From assembly GCA_036287865.1 (NCBI GenBank), contig CP126743.1, positions 1,302,001 through 1,366,000 on the forward strand: a stretch of DNA of 64,000 bases. Direction: 5' to 3'. The translations under genes and the position numbers were made by a program. Of the stretch, positions 45,514-53,338 are shown piece after piece. The notes beneath the pieces were generated by a model. The model was not told where the DNA came from. It saw only the letters and a list, made by a program, of their open reading frames with translations, and did not search any database. This stretch comes from Fluviibacter phosphoraccumulans_A. Lineage in GTDB: Bacteria; Pseudomonadota; Gammaproteobacteria; Burkholderiales; Rhodocyclaceae. Position 1 is the stretch's first letter. The number at the start of each line of letters is the position of its first letter.

Positions 45514-46481
45514 ATGATCCAAACTTTCTCGATGATTAATGTTGGTGGCAAACAGCCTACCAACCGTATTGCCGTAGCCACCGGTCTTATCAAAGTAGGG
45601 GCTTCGGCTTTTGCCCCGATCCGTGACCGACAGCTCCCTAAGGGCGATGTCCTGATGCTGGCTGAAATTGCCGGCATCCAGGATGCCAAAAACGCCAGTC
45701 AGTTGATGCCGCTCTGGTCTGGATCATGTGCGTGTCACCACAGAACTGGACGAAGCAGCAGCGACGATTCGTGTTTACTGCACCGCCCGCACCTGTGCCA
45801 AGACCGGTGTTGAAATGGAAGCCCTGGCGGGCGTAAATGCGGCACTCCTCACGGTCTGGGATCTCACCAAAATGGCTCTGTATCTCGGATATACGATTAC
45901 TGGCCAAAGTGGGCGGCAAATCAGGCTGCTGGCTTAATCCTGAAGCAGGCCTGATTCCGAACTGGGTGATTGAACTTGTGCGGCCACCCGTTAAACCGGC
46001 ACTCGCCGGCATTACTGCTGAAGTGATCGTTCTCAGTGATCACGCTTCGAGCGGTGTCTATGAGGACAAATCTGGTCCCATAGCGCGTAACTTACTGACT
46101 GCAATGGGTGCGGATGTGCTCGCTGTATCAGTCATACCCGACGAACCCGCTGAACTTCAGGCAAAGATCAAAGCGATCAAGGCAACGGGTACAACGCGCC
46201 TTATCATCACCTCCGGCGGCACAGGCGTCTTCGAACGTAATAGCACGCCGGAAGCGGTTGCAGCCATTGCCGACAAACTGATTCCCGGTGTCGGCGAACT
46301 GCTGCGAGCGTCAGGGGCCGCATTTACGCCTTTAAGCTGGAGCAGCCGCTCTATTGGCGGCACATTAGGCAACGTCCTTATCGTTACCCTTCCAGGTAGC
46401 CCCAAAGCAGTTAAAGAAGGGCTGAATGTTCTAGGCCCACTTATGAAGCACCTGCTAACCATTATTCAGGATATCCGTTGA
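45514..46481 (+). pseudogene. MoaC-MoaB (MogA-like) fusion protein, two frameshifts
   Basis: The N-terminal part is MoaC, cyclic pyranopterin monophosphate synthase (MINVGGKQPTNRIAVATG, CTARTCAKTGVEMEAL, LLAKVGGKSG). The C-terminal part, from about residue 160, is a MoaB/MogA-type molybdopterin adenylyltransferase domain (IVLSDHASSGVYEDKSGP, TSGGTGVFERNSTPEAV, LPGSPKAVKEGL). Such MoaC-MoaB fusions exist in other bacteria. After NASQLMPL the invariant CHP motif is missing together with the frame (near 45715), which points to a small deletion. One more base is lost near 45890. It begins five bases after moaA and its TGA overlaps the moeA ATG. Confidence 0.85.
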
Positions 46482-47714
46482 TGATTGTTTATCTTGATGC
46501 GCTGAAGATTATTCAGAATGCGGCAACAACCCCCTCATACTTCTTGCGTTAAAACGTCGAACGCCCTGGGTCATGTGCTGGCCGAAGACTTTAAAGCACC
46601 CTTTGCACTGCCCCGCTTCGATAACTCCAGCATGGACAGCTTTGCCCTTCGCGCTGAAGACACGCTCACTGCAAGTACTGAAACACCTCTGACCCTTCCC
46701 GTCTTGCGGGCACAAGCTGCTGGCGATGCTGCAGGCAATAACCAGCCGGGTCACAGTGTTGAAATCATGACCGGCGCCGCCATGCCACAGCACGCTGATG
46801 CGGTTATTCCAATTGAGAACGTCACGACCCAATCTGATGCACAAGGTCATGTCACCCACATCACGCTCACCTGCCCCGTACCAGTACATGACAATGTTCG
46901 ATTTGCCGGTGAAGACTTTGCTGCTGGTCAGCACTTAATCTGCGCCGGCACCCGCATCACCCCGGCCCATATCGCCATTCTTTATGGAACGGGTACAACC
47001 CATATTAATGTGGTGACACCACCATCCGTCAGCATCTTTACAACAGACAAAGAAGTCTCCGACGATTACGATCAGCCATTAGGCCCATCGCAAATTTACA
47101 ACTCGAATACCCCTTACCTAATTGCCGAGTTACAAAGTATCGATATTCCGGCCCTTTGTGCCGGACACATCGGTGACGACGAAGACAAGTTTCGCGCCAT
47201 GTTAGCGGCACAAAAAGATGCCCACATTCTTGTAAGCTCCGGTTCTGTCTCGAAAGGCAAATGGGACTTTATTCCTACCGTGCTTAAAGAGTTAGGTGCT
47301 GAAATTCTCTTTCACCGCGTAGCCATCAAGCCTGGCAAACCTGTTCTTTTTGCATGATTCCCTGATGGTCGTTATTTCTTTGGTTTGCCTGGCAACCCGA
47401 TTTCGGCCGCAATCGGCCTGCGTTGCTTCATGATGCAGTTGTTACGTCGTCTGCTCGGCCTTGCTGATGAAGCCCCCACTTTTGCTCGACTTAAAACGTC
47501 ATACAGCAAGAAGGGCCCCCTGCGTCTCTTCCTTAAAGCCAGAGCGCAATTAACGGCCGACGGCACTCTTGAAATCAAACTACTTGCCGGACAGGAATCA
47601 TTCAAGATTGCGCCACTACTGCAGACTAATGCGTGGGCAATTCTCGATGAAACCGCAACAGACTATTCTGCCGGCCAAGCCATCACGTTTTATCCAACGC
47701 GGCTGCTGGCATAA
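46481..47714 (+). pseudogene. moeA: Molybdopterin molybdenumtransferase MoeA, frameshift and in-frame TGA
   Basis: MoeA inserts molybdate into adenylated molybdopterin. The ATG at 46481 overlaps the previous stop (TGATG) and reads LDALKIIQNAATTPS. A frameshift near 46530 follows. The long second frame has FDNSSMDSFALRAED, IMTGAAMPQHADAVIPIEN, SSGSVSKGKWDFIP and IKPGKPVLFA. At 47355-47357 a TGA stands where homologues usually have Arg (FAR-FPDGRYFFGLPGNP), consistent with a CGA-to-TGA change. The same frame continues with the C-terminal domain to TAA at 47712. All other family features are present. Confidence 0.87.
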
Positions 47715-47732
47715 AGCAATCTAGACGCGAAC

Positions 47733-48185
47733 ATGCGCTACGCCCGGTAACGTGTACTTTCTGAGATCGGTGATGCCAGTCAGGCCGCATTAGCCAGCGC
47801 ACGCATGCTTGTTATTGGTGCTGGCGGGCTCGGCTCACCCGCACTGCTCTACTTAACGGCCGCTGGCGTTGGCCTCAAACAGGCTGGTGGGTGCATTGGC
47901 ATTATTGATGACGACAACATTGACCTGAGTAATCTTCAACGTCAGATCCTCTTCATCGAATCCGATGAAGGTAACGCAAAATCACGAGTTGCAGCCTCGC
48001 GCCTACAGCAGCTAAATAGCGATACCGAATTCAAGGTATTTCAGACACGACTGTCCAGTGACAATGCGCTAGATATCTTTAGTGATTTCGATATCGTTAT
48101 TGATGGGTCAGATAACTTCGACACCAAATACCTCGTCAACGATGCCGCAGTTCGACTCGGCATACCCGTTGTCTACGGATTGCCA
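47733..48185 (+). pseudogene. moeB: MoeB/ThiF-type adenylyltransferase, in-frame TAA and lost 3' end
   Basis: MoeB activates the MoaD C-terminus. The start reads MRYAR, then an in-frame TAA at 47748-47750 where homologues have Gln or His, then RVLSEIGDASQAALASARM. The nucleotide-binding GAGGLGSPALLYLTAAGVG, IDDDNIDLSNLQRQILF and VIDGSDNFDTKYLVNDA follow intact. Homology stops after RLGIPVVYG near 48180; the catalytic Cys and zinc-binding part are gone. From there the sequence is the 3' part of a phosphofructokinase gene on the other strand. Two independent defects make it non-functional. Confidence 0.85.
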
Positions 48186-48189
48186 CCGC

Positions 48190-48957
48190 ATTCTGTTGCG
48201 CATAGAACTGGCCATTTGCGGTTCGAATGCTTTCAGATACCACATAGACACAGGCATTATGTTTGGCAAAACTGGCTTGAACTGCCGCCACAAAACACGA
48301 TGGATCAAACACCACTTCAGGAAAAAGGATCAGCGGTGACGCCATTTGGGTTGGCAACCGGGCAACGGCACCGCAGGTTGCTAACCAGCCGGTATGACGC
48401 CCCATCACCTCCAGAATAAATACACTGGGCTTGGTTGCCATGGCACAGTGATCCCGTGCTGCTTCCATCAATGATACCGAGAGATACTTTAATGCCGAGC
48501 CAAAGCCAGGTGATGTATCAGTACCCTCAAGGTCATTGTCGATGGTCTTTGGTAAACCGATCACTTTGAGGCCTAATGCAAACCGATCACTGAGCTCGAC
48601 GAGCTTGGCGGCAGTATCCATCGAACCATTACCGCCGTTCACATATATCGTGCCGATCTGATGGGCTAGGAACACATCACGCACCAAATGCCATTGTTCA
48701 GGATTATCCGCATAACTCGTGAGCAATGTCCGCCCAGATCCAAGCCCGCCACCCGGCAGTTGATTCAGCGCCAATCGCATTGGCTCTGGCAGTGCCGACG
48801 CATCGACCAGTTGGTTATTAATCAGACCGGATAAACCGTGCTCAACTGCAAACAATCGTCCTTCTGATGCATTCCGATGCGCTTTGATCAGCGCCGCAGC
48901 AGTAGCACCAATGACGGCCGTTACACCGCCCGACTGAAAATAGAGTGCGTTCTTCAT
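48190..48957 (-). pseudogene. 6-phosphofructokinase (PPi-type), 3'-truncated
   Basis: The first ~255 residues of a phosphofructokinase of the long pyrophosphate-dependent type common in betaproteobacteria (usual length about 400-420). NALYFQSGGVTAVIGA, VNGGNGSMDTAAKL, GLPKTIDNDLEGTDTSPGFGSAL and EVMGRHTGWLAT are the sugar- and phosphate-binding motifs. The start ATG is 48957. After VYVVSESIRTANGQFYA at about 48200 the homology ends, and the frame runs on through unrelated sequence belonging to the truncated moeB. The last third, including sugar-phosphate contacts, is lost. Confidence 0.83.
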
Positions 48958-49029
48958 GGTACCATTAAAACAGATCGGGCGCCAGATTGGCAGAGCCAAC
49001 CGGACGCCCGACTCGGACTTTCTAATAAA

Positions 49030-49683
49030 TTACTTCAGCGCGCCAAGTACACGTGACGTAATTTCATCAACGCTACCGACACCAGCAACCTTCTCTACCT
49101 TCGGTGCATTAACGTCACCTGCGTTCTTCCAGTTGGTGTAGAAAGTCACCAGGGGTTTAGTCTGGCTATGGTAGATGTCCAGACGATGACGTACGGTTTC
49201 TTCCTTGTCATCATCGCGTTGGATGAGGTCTTCACCGGTCACGTCATCTTTACCGGCCACTTTAGGTGGGTTGTAAGTGATGTGATAGGTACGACCTGAA
49301 GCCAGATGCACACGGCGGCCGGCCATACGATCAATGATGTCCTGATCCAGCACGTCGATTTCCAGAACGATATCCAGCGGCACACCGGCTTCTTTCATAG
49401 CTTCTGCCTGTGGAATGGTGCGTGGGAAACCGTCGAACAGGTAGCCGTTCTTACAGTCGGCTTCTTTCAGACGCTCTTTGACCATACCGATGATCACAGC
49501 ATCCGGCACCAGACCACCCGAATCTATGTGCTTTTTAGCTTCCATACCCAGCGGCGTACCGGCCTTAACCTGGGCACGCAGCATATCGCCGGTTGAAATT
49601 TGTGGAATACCGAATTTTTCACAGATAAATTTGGCCTGTGTGCCCTTACCAGCGCCCGGAGCGCCCAACAGAATGAGTTTCAT
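49030..49683 (-). CDS. adk: Adenylate kinase
   Basis: A 217-residue long-form adenylate kinase converting AMP and ATP to two ADP. The P-loop GAPGAGKGTQ is at residues 7-16, the AMP-binding GYLFDGFPRTIPQAEAM near 82-98, and the LID region starts at RRVHLASGRTYH. The ATG at 49683 is preceded by GAGG. The first 55 bases of the coding region and the leader are part of a 79-bp direct duplication, so a second start signal lies 79 bases upstream. The gene itself is intact. Confidence 0.96.
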   Translation of the reverse strand: MKLILLGAPGAGKGTQAKFICEKFGIPQISTGDMLRAQVKAGTPLGMEAKKHIDSGGLVPDAVIIGMVKERLKEADCKNGYLFDGFPRTIPQAEAMKEAGVPLDIVLEIDVLDQDIIDRMAGRRVHLASGRTYHITYNPPKVAGKDDVTGEDLIQRDDDKEETVRHRLDIYHSQTKPLVTFYTNWKNAGDVNAPKVEKVAGVGSVDEITSRVLGALK

Positions 49684-49786
49684 CGGTATCCTCGATTAGA
49701 AAGCATGATTTGGCCTGTGTGCCCTTACCAGCGCCCGAAGCGCCCAACAGAATGAGTTTCATCGGTATCCTCGATTAGAAAGCATG
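49629..49786. repeat. 79-bp tandem duplication covering the adk start
   Basis: Bases 49629-49707 are repeated at 49708-49786 with one mismatch (CCCGGAGC versus CCCGAAGC). The unit holds the adk Shine-Dalgarno, start codon and first 18 codons. Near-identity implies a recent event. Confidence 0.95.
49646..49762 (-). other. Duplicated adk start forming a 38-codon upstream ORF
   Basis: The outer copy of the duplication has its own GAGG and ATG (49762) and encodes MKLILLGASGAGKGTQAK, an adk-like P-loop, before running out of frame (79 is not a multiple of three). It ends in TAA at 49648-49646, 36 bases inside the true adk gene. Ribosomes starting here would cross the real adk start in another frame, so it could reduce or re-route adk translation. 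Whether it is translated is unknown. Confidence 0.6.
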
Positions 49787-49832
49787 AATGGTGAAAGTGT
49801 GAAACATTTAGCTTGCTGAAAACTTACGATAA

Positions 49833-50642
49833 TTACGACAGAGGGTCGATGCGCAGCGCAGCGAACTGTTCGGCGAATACCTGTTGCGCCCGTACAGCAT
49901 CATCCGGCGTATCTACCCCGGCCGGCGGCAACGTTTCTGTGACAGCGACACTGATTCGATAGCCATGCCACAACGCACGCAGTTGCTCCAGTGCTTCTAC
50001 AGATTCCAGCGGACTGGGTGCCAGGCTGGCGTAATCCCTTAAAAAGCGACGACGATACGCATAAAGGCCGATATGGCGGTAACAGGCATAGCCATTCGCT
50101 GGTAAGTCCTGGGGATGGCTTCCCTGTTGCCAGACTGGGCTGAAATCATCACGGGCAAAAGGAATCGGCGCACGTGAAAAATACAACGCATCGGCATTGG
50201 CCTTCATGACCACTTTGCAGATATTCGGATTGAACAATTCACCGGCATCATGAATGGCATGCGCCAGGGTTGCCATATCAGCGCCCGAATCGACCAGTTG
50301 ATGCGCTGCCTGATCAATCAGCTCCGGCGGGATAAATGGTTCATCACCCTGCACGTTCACCACAACAGTTTCATCAGCCCATCCGAAATGATCACACACT
50401 TCGGCGATACGATCCGTACCACTGGGGTGATCTTCTCGTGTCATACATACATCAAAACCAGCTCCGCGGACGGCATCGCGCACATCCCGGCTATCGGTTG
50501 CCACCACAATAGTATCGGCGCCCGATCGCTGCGCTCGCTCACAAACACGGACGACCATGGGTTTGCCACCCAGATCAAGCAGCGGCTTATCAGGCAACCG
50601 GCTAGATTTAAGTCGAGCCGGAATCACCACGCGGAATGTCAC
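49833..50642 (-). CDS. kdsB: 3-deoxy-manno-octulosonate cytidylyltransferase
   Basis: KdsB activates Kdo as CMP-Kdo for lipopolysaccharide synthesis. The family start VVIPARLKSSRLPDKPLLDLGGKPM, the DHPSGTDRIAE motif and NVQGDEPFIPPELI are present. I chose the GTG at 50642, which has GGAGG eight bases before it; the alternative GTG at 50651 lies inside that Shine-Dalgarno. Length is then 269 residues. It follows the Trm112-like gene, in the usual lpxK-Trm112-kdsB-adk order. The gene is intact. Confidence 0.95.
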   Translation of the reverse strand: MTFRVVIPARLKSSRLPDKPLLDLGGKPMVVRVCERAQRSGADTIVVATDSRDVRDAVRGAGFDVCMTREDHPSGTDRIAEVCDHFGWADETVVVNVQGDEPFIPPELIDQAAHQLVDSGADMATLAHAIHDAGELFNPNICKVVMKANADALYFSRAPIPFARDDFSPVWQQGSHPQDLPANGYACYRHIGLYAYRRRFLRDYASLAPSPLESVEALEQLRALWHGYRISVAVTETLPPAGVDTPDDAVRAQQVFAEQFAALRIDPLS

Positions 50643-50667
50643 GTAATTCACCTCCGGCTCCTATGCC

Positions 50668-50844
50668 TTACCCTTGCTGACCGTTCAAGCTACGGGCTTC
50701 ATCCTGCATCATGATGGGAATGCCATCACGCACCGGATAAGCCAACTTACAAGGCTTACAAATCAGCTCTTGTGCCGATTTATCAAACTCCAGTTTGCCT
50801 TTGCATACAGGGCAAACGAGTATTTCCAGTAAACGTGGATCCAT
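50668..50844 (-). CDS. Trm112-family (YcaR-like) small zinc-binding protein
   Basis: A 58-residue protein beginning MDPRLLEILVCPVCKGKLEF, with four cysteines (CPVC and CKPC) that would bind one zinc, and the family motif LAYPVRDGIPIMM. Bacterial Trm112-like proteins of this type lie between lpxK and kdsB; their role is not settled. Its ATG directly follows the lpxK stop (TAAATG), so the genes are translationally linked. Confidence 0.9.
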   Translation of the reverse strand: MDPRLLEILVCPVCKGKLEFDKSAQELICKPCKLAYPVRDGIPIMMQDEARSLNGQQG

Positions 50845-51885
50845 TTAACAACTCTCTATCGTAGACACAGCATTGTTTTCGCTTAGCCATTCGGCCAGCG
50901 GTAAAGCTGGGGTAAAGCAAGCACTGACGGGCACAACAAACCAGTTATCGTGACCAACAGCAAAGTTTTGACATTTTACTGCATCCTTCTCGGTCATCAT
51001 CACGGGCAATACTGTTGGTGGTATATCTTTCGCCTGAAAATCATGGTGATCAGGAAATTTGAGCCCCTCCACCTTCATACCCGCATCCCGCAGCATATTG
51101 AAAAACCGCTCTGGATTGCCAATGCCCGCAATTGCTAAAACCGATTGCCCAGCAAAATCTTTAAACAGCGACTTTTGATCCGGCTGATTCAACCGATAAA
51201 CCGCATCAGGAACGAGTGACATTTCAAACCGCGGCTTGACTAGCCAGCCCGATTGATCAGGGGCTCCCTGAATAATCGTGCCGCGTACCAGCGGATCATT
51301 CAATCGGGTTAATGGTTCACGTAATGGACCAAGCGGCAGGCGGTGCCCATTCCCTACGCCGCGTTGGTCAAAAACCACCACTTCAATATCCCGTGCCAGA
51401 TTGAGATGTTGTAAGCCATCATCAGCGATGAGTATGTTGACGCCCGGATTGGCTACCAACAATGCGCGACCCGCCTCTGCACGCTTTTCACCCACAAACA
51501 CAGGGAAACCCTGTTGCGCATACAGCAGCGGCTCATCTCCTACATATTGCGGGCTATCGCCAACACCTACCGCTCTGACACCCGGCACTTTACGACCATA
51601 GCCGCGACTAATAATTCCCGGACGCCAACCCAGATCTTTAAGCTGCTGGGCGATCGATAGGGCCACCGGTGTTTTGCCAGCACCACCGACAATCAGGTTC
51701 CCAACCACCAGCACAGGAACAGGCAAGCGCACTTGCTTCAATAGGCCCCACTGATACAGATGGCGACGCACGCTAACGACCAGACCATATATCCACGACA
51801 AAAACACAAGCAACGCAGTTTGGAAAACACCCAACCGGCAACGGCCATACCAGCTGGCCTCAATCTCCTGAGGCCTTAAAATCAT
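50845..51885 (-). CDS. lpxK: Tetraacyldisaccharide 4'-kinase
   Basis: LpxK phosphorylates the lipid A disaccharide at the 4' position on the inner face of the inner membrane. The N-terminal membrane anchor (QTALLVFLSWIYGLVVSV) precedes the P-loop GNLIVGGAGKTP near residue 62. ISRGYGR, DDGLQH and FPDHHDF are the other family motifs, with MMTEKDAVKC near the end. It has 346 residues, normal. Its ATG overlaps the exbD stop (ATGA). Confidence 0.95.
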   Translation of the reverse strand: MILRPQEIEASWYGRCRLGVFQTALLVFLSWIYGLVVSVRRHLYQWGLLKQVRLPVPVLVVGNLIVGGAGKTPVALSIAQQLKDLGWRPGIISRGYGRKVPGVRAVGVGDSPQYVGDEPLLYAQQGFPVFVGEKRAEAGRALLVANPGVNILIADDGLQHLNLARDIEVVVFDQRGVGNGHRLPLGPLREPLTRLNDPLVRGTIIQGAPDQSGWLVKPRFEMSLVPDAVYRLNQPDQKSLFKDFAGQSVLAIAGIGNPERFFNMLRDAGMKVEGLKFPDHHDFQAKDIPPTVLPVMMTEKDAVKCQNFAVGHDNWFVVPVSACFTPALPLAEWLSENNAVSTIESC

Positions 51886-52299
51886 GAACCGCTACGCGTC
51901 GTGAATGAAATCTGAGAGAGGTCAGCCTGATGCGCCGCCTGCATGACATCGATGACGCTCTGATGCGTTGCTTTGGCATCGGCATTAATTGAAACAACGG
52001 GTGGCTTGGCTCCTTGACCGCGCTTTGCAGTTGCTGCTTTAAGTGCGGCGGCTACTGCATCAACGCTTGGCCTGGCCATCAATTACCACCGTACCGCCCG
52101 CTGTAACCGACACACTAATTTCATCCGGTGGCGTGGCATTAGTCGCAGCCGCCGTCGGCAGATCGATTTCGATACCCGATACTTTGTTGTACGTTGTGGT
52201 CATCATCAAAAATATGATGATTACTAATAGAACATCGATAAACGGAATCAGATTGATTTCAGGCTCATCGCGCCTGCTACCCCGGCGAAAATTCATCAC
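51882..52299 (-). pseudogene. exbD: ExbD/TolR-family biopolymer transport protein, one frameshift
   Basis: ExbD is the proton-channel partner of ExbB that energises TonB or Tol systems. The membrane helix with the essential Asp (EINLIPFIDVLLVIIIFLMM) is intact. In the periplasmic domain one extra base near 52065-52075, at VVIDGQA, breaks the frame. Beyond it VDAVAAALKAATA and PPVVSINADAKATHQSVIDVMQAA continue to the stop at 51882. A single slip in an otherwise perfect gene may be a sequence error. It lies 13 bases after exbB. Confidence 0.87.
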
Positions 52300-52312
52300 G
52301 CGCTCCGAGGAC

Positions 52313-52918
52313 TCAGTTGCGTTCGCCGTGAACGACTTCGACCAGTCTGATGGCCTGCTGCTCCATATCGACTATAAACTTATCGATTAGCGCACGGAAG
52401 TGACGCCAAAAAATCAGCGCAGGAATCGCAATCAGTAAACCAAACGTGGTGTTATAAAGCGCCACCGAAATACCGTAGGCCAATTGCTGCGGGTTACCCG
52501 TGGCAGGAGATTGCGCGCCGAAGATATCAATCATGCCGACCAGCGTACCCAGCAAACCTAATAGTGGGGCAATCGAGGCGATCGTGCCCAGGGTGGTTAA
52601 ATAGCGCTCTAACTGGCTATAGACCATGCGACCCGACTCTTCAATGGCTTCGCGCATGACTTCCCGGCTGCTATTCTGGTTACGAACCCCCGCCGCCAGC
52701 ACGCGACCCAATGGAGAGTTTTCTTCAAGGGCATTGAAATGCGCGGCATCGTACCCGCCATTGGCCAGCCTGGAAAGCACACTCTGCAACAAGCCCACCG
52801 GCAAAACCTTAGTGCGTCGTAATGAATACAAACGCTCTATAATCAGTGCAAGCGCTACGACAGAGGCAATTAGAAGAGGCCAGATGGGCCAACCGGCCGC
52901 TTGAATGATGGCAAACAC
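52313..52918 (-). CDS. exbB: ExbB/TolQ/MotA-family proton channel protein
   Basis: The inner-membrane proton channel subunit that works with ExbD. Three hydrophobic segments are seen: residues about 8-28 (WPIWPLLIASVVALALIIE), then LTTLGTIASIAPLLGLLGTLVGMI, and AYGISVALYNTTFGLLIAIPALIFW, the last two being the family hallmark with the pore threonines. I prefer the GTG at 52918 (MFAIIQAAGW); a TTG at 52936 would add six residues. It is the first gene of exbB-exbD-lpxK-Trm112-kdsB-adk. Confidence 0.92.
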   Translation of the reverse strand: MFAIIQAAGWPIWPLLIASVVALALIIERLYSLRRTKVLPVGLLQSVLSRLANGGYDAAHFNALEENSPLGRVLAAGVRNQNSSREVMREAIEESGRMVYSQLERYLTTLGTIASIAPLLGLLGTLVGMIDIFGAQSPATGNPQQLAYGISVALYNTTFGLLIAIPALIFWRHFRALIDKFIVDMEQQAIRLVEVVHGERN

Positions 52919-53029
52919 GTTATTCCAGACCCACAAAAGTCAAAGTAGCAGTTTAGCCACCCCCCTATTTTTGAGCAAGCAAATCCCAAGCGATTCTCAG
53001 CATTTCAATGAGTTATCAATGCACCTTTG

Positions 53030-53064
53030 TTATCCACAAAATTGGTGGATAAGTTTGTGGATAG
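53030..53064. promoter_or_regulatory. Cluster of three DnaA-box-like sites
   Basis: TTATCCACA (53030-53038) is a perfect consensus box on the plus strand. GGTGGATAA (53044-53052) and TGTGGATAG (53056-53064) are minus-strand boxes, TTATCCACC and CTATCCACA, each one base from consensus. Three sites in 35 bases beside an A/T-rich stretch are unlikely by chance. No dnaA, dnaN or gyrB gene is near. Confidence 0.65.
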
Positions 53065-53147
53065 CCTGTCATAAAAGTGTCTAAGTCGTGCAGACAAAGG
53101 AAGTTAGGTTACGCTGCTCAAAAAAAGCTTGTTTTGCTTTTTCTTTT

Positions 53148-53169
53148 ATTATCAAAATGTTATGATAAT
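53148..53169. promoter_or_regulatory. Inverted repeat ATTATCA-N8-TGATAAT
   Basis: Perfect 7-bp arms separated by eight bases in A/T-rich DNA 170 bases before xseA. The arms equal Fur half-sites but in the opposite (everted) order from the usual 7-1-7 Fur site, so a Fur role for exbB control is only a possibility. Confidence 0.35.
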
Positions 53170-53338
53170 TTTACTGGGTTGCAAGGTGGCAGCTGTATTA
53201 AAACCCGTACTGCAAAAGGTTTCGCTGCACTGCGGTGGAGAAAATTAGCTTATGTCAAGAGAATTCGCGCCTATTTTTTACTTATAAGCAGATCAGGTTC
53301 ATCTATAAAGAATTCCGAACCAAGGTAAAGTATGTCAT

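Larger units (their letters stand above)
52919..53338. other. 420-bp intergenic region between divergent exbB and xseA
   Basis: No gene is convincing here. The region holds three DnaA-box-like sites (53030-53064), then A/T-rich sequence from about 53120 to 53180 including a perfect 7-bp inverted repeat, and must contain the promoters of both divergent genes. Confidence 0.6.

Noticed and set aside
37000..49000. Prophage, integrative element or defence island
   Set aside because: No integrase, phage structural, restriction, toxin or CRISPR-Cas gene is recognisable. The block holds metabolic genes plus one degraded IS.
53077..53328. Small basic ORF in the exbB-xseA gap
   Set aside because: It has no good ribosome binding site, covers the A/T-rich and repeat elements, and has no recognisable domain.
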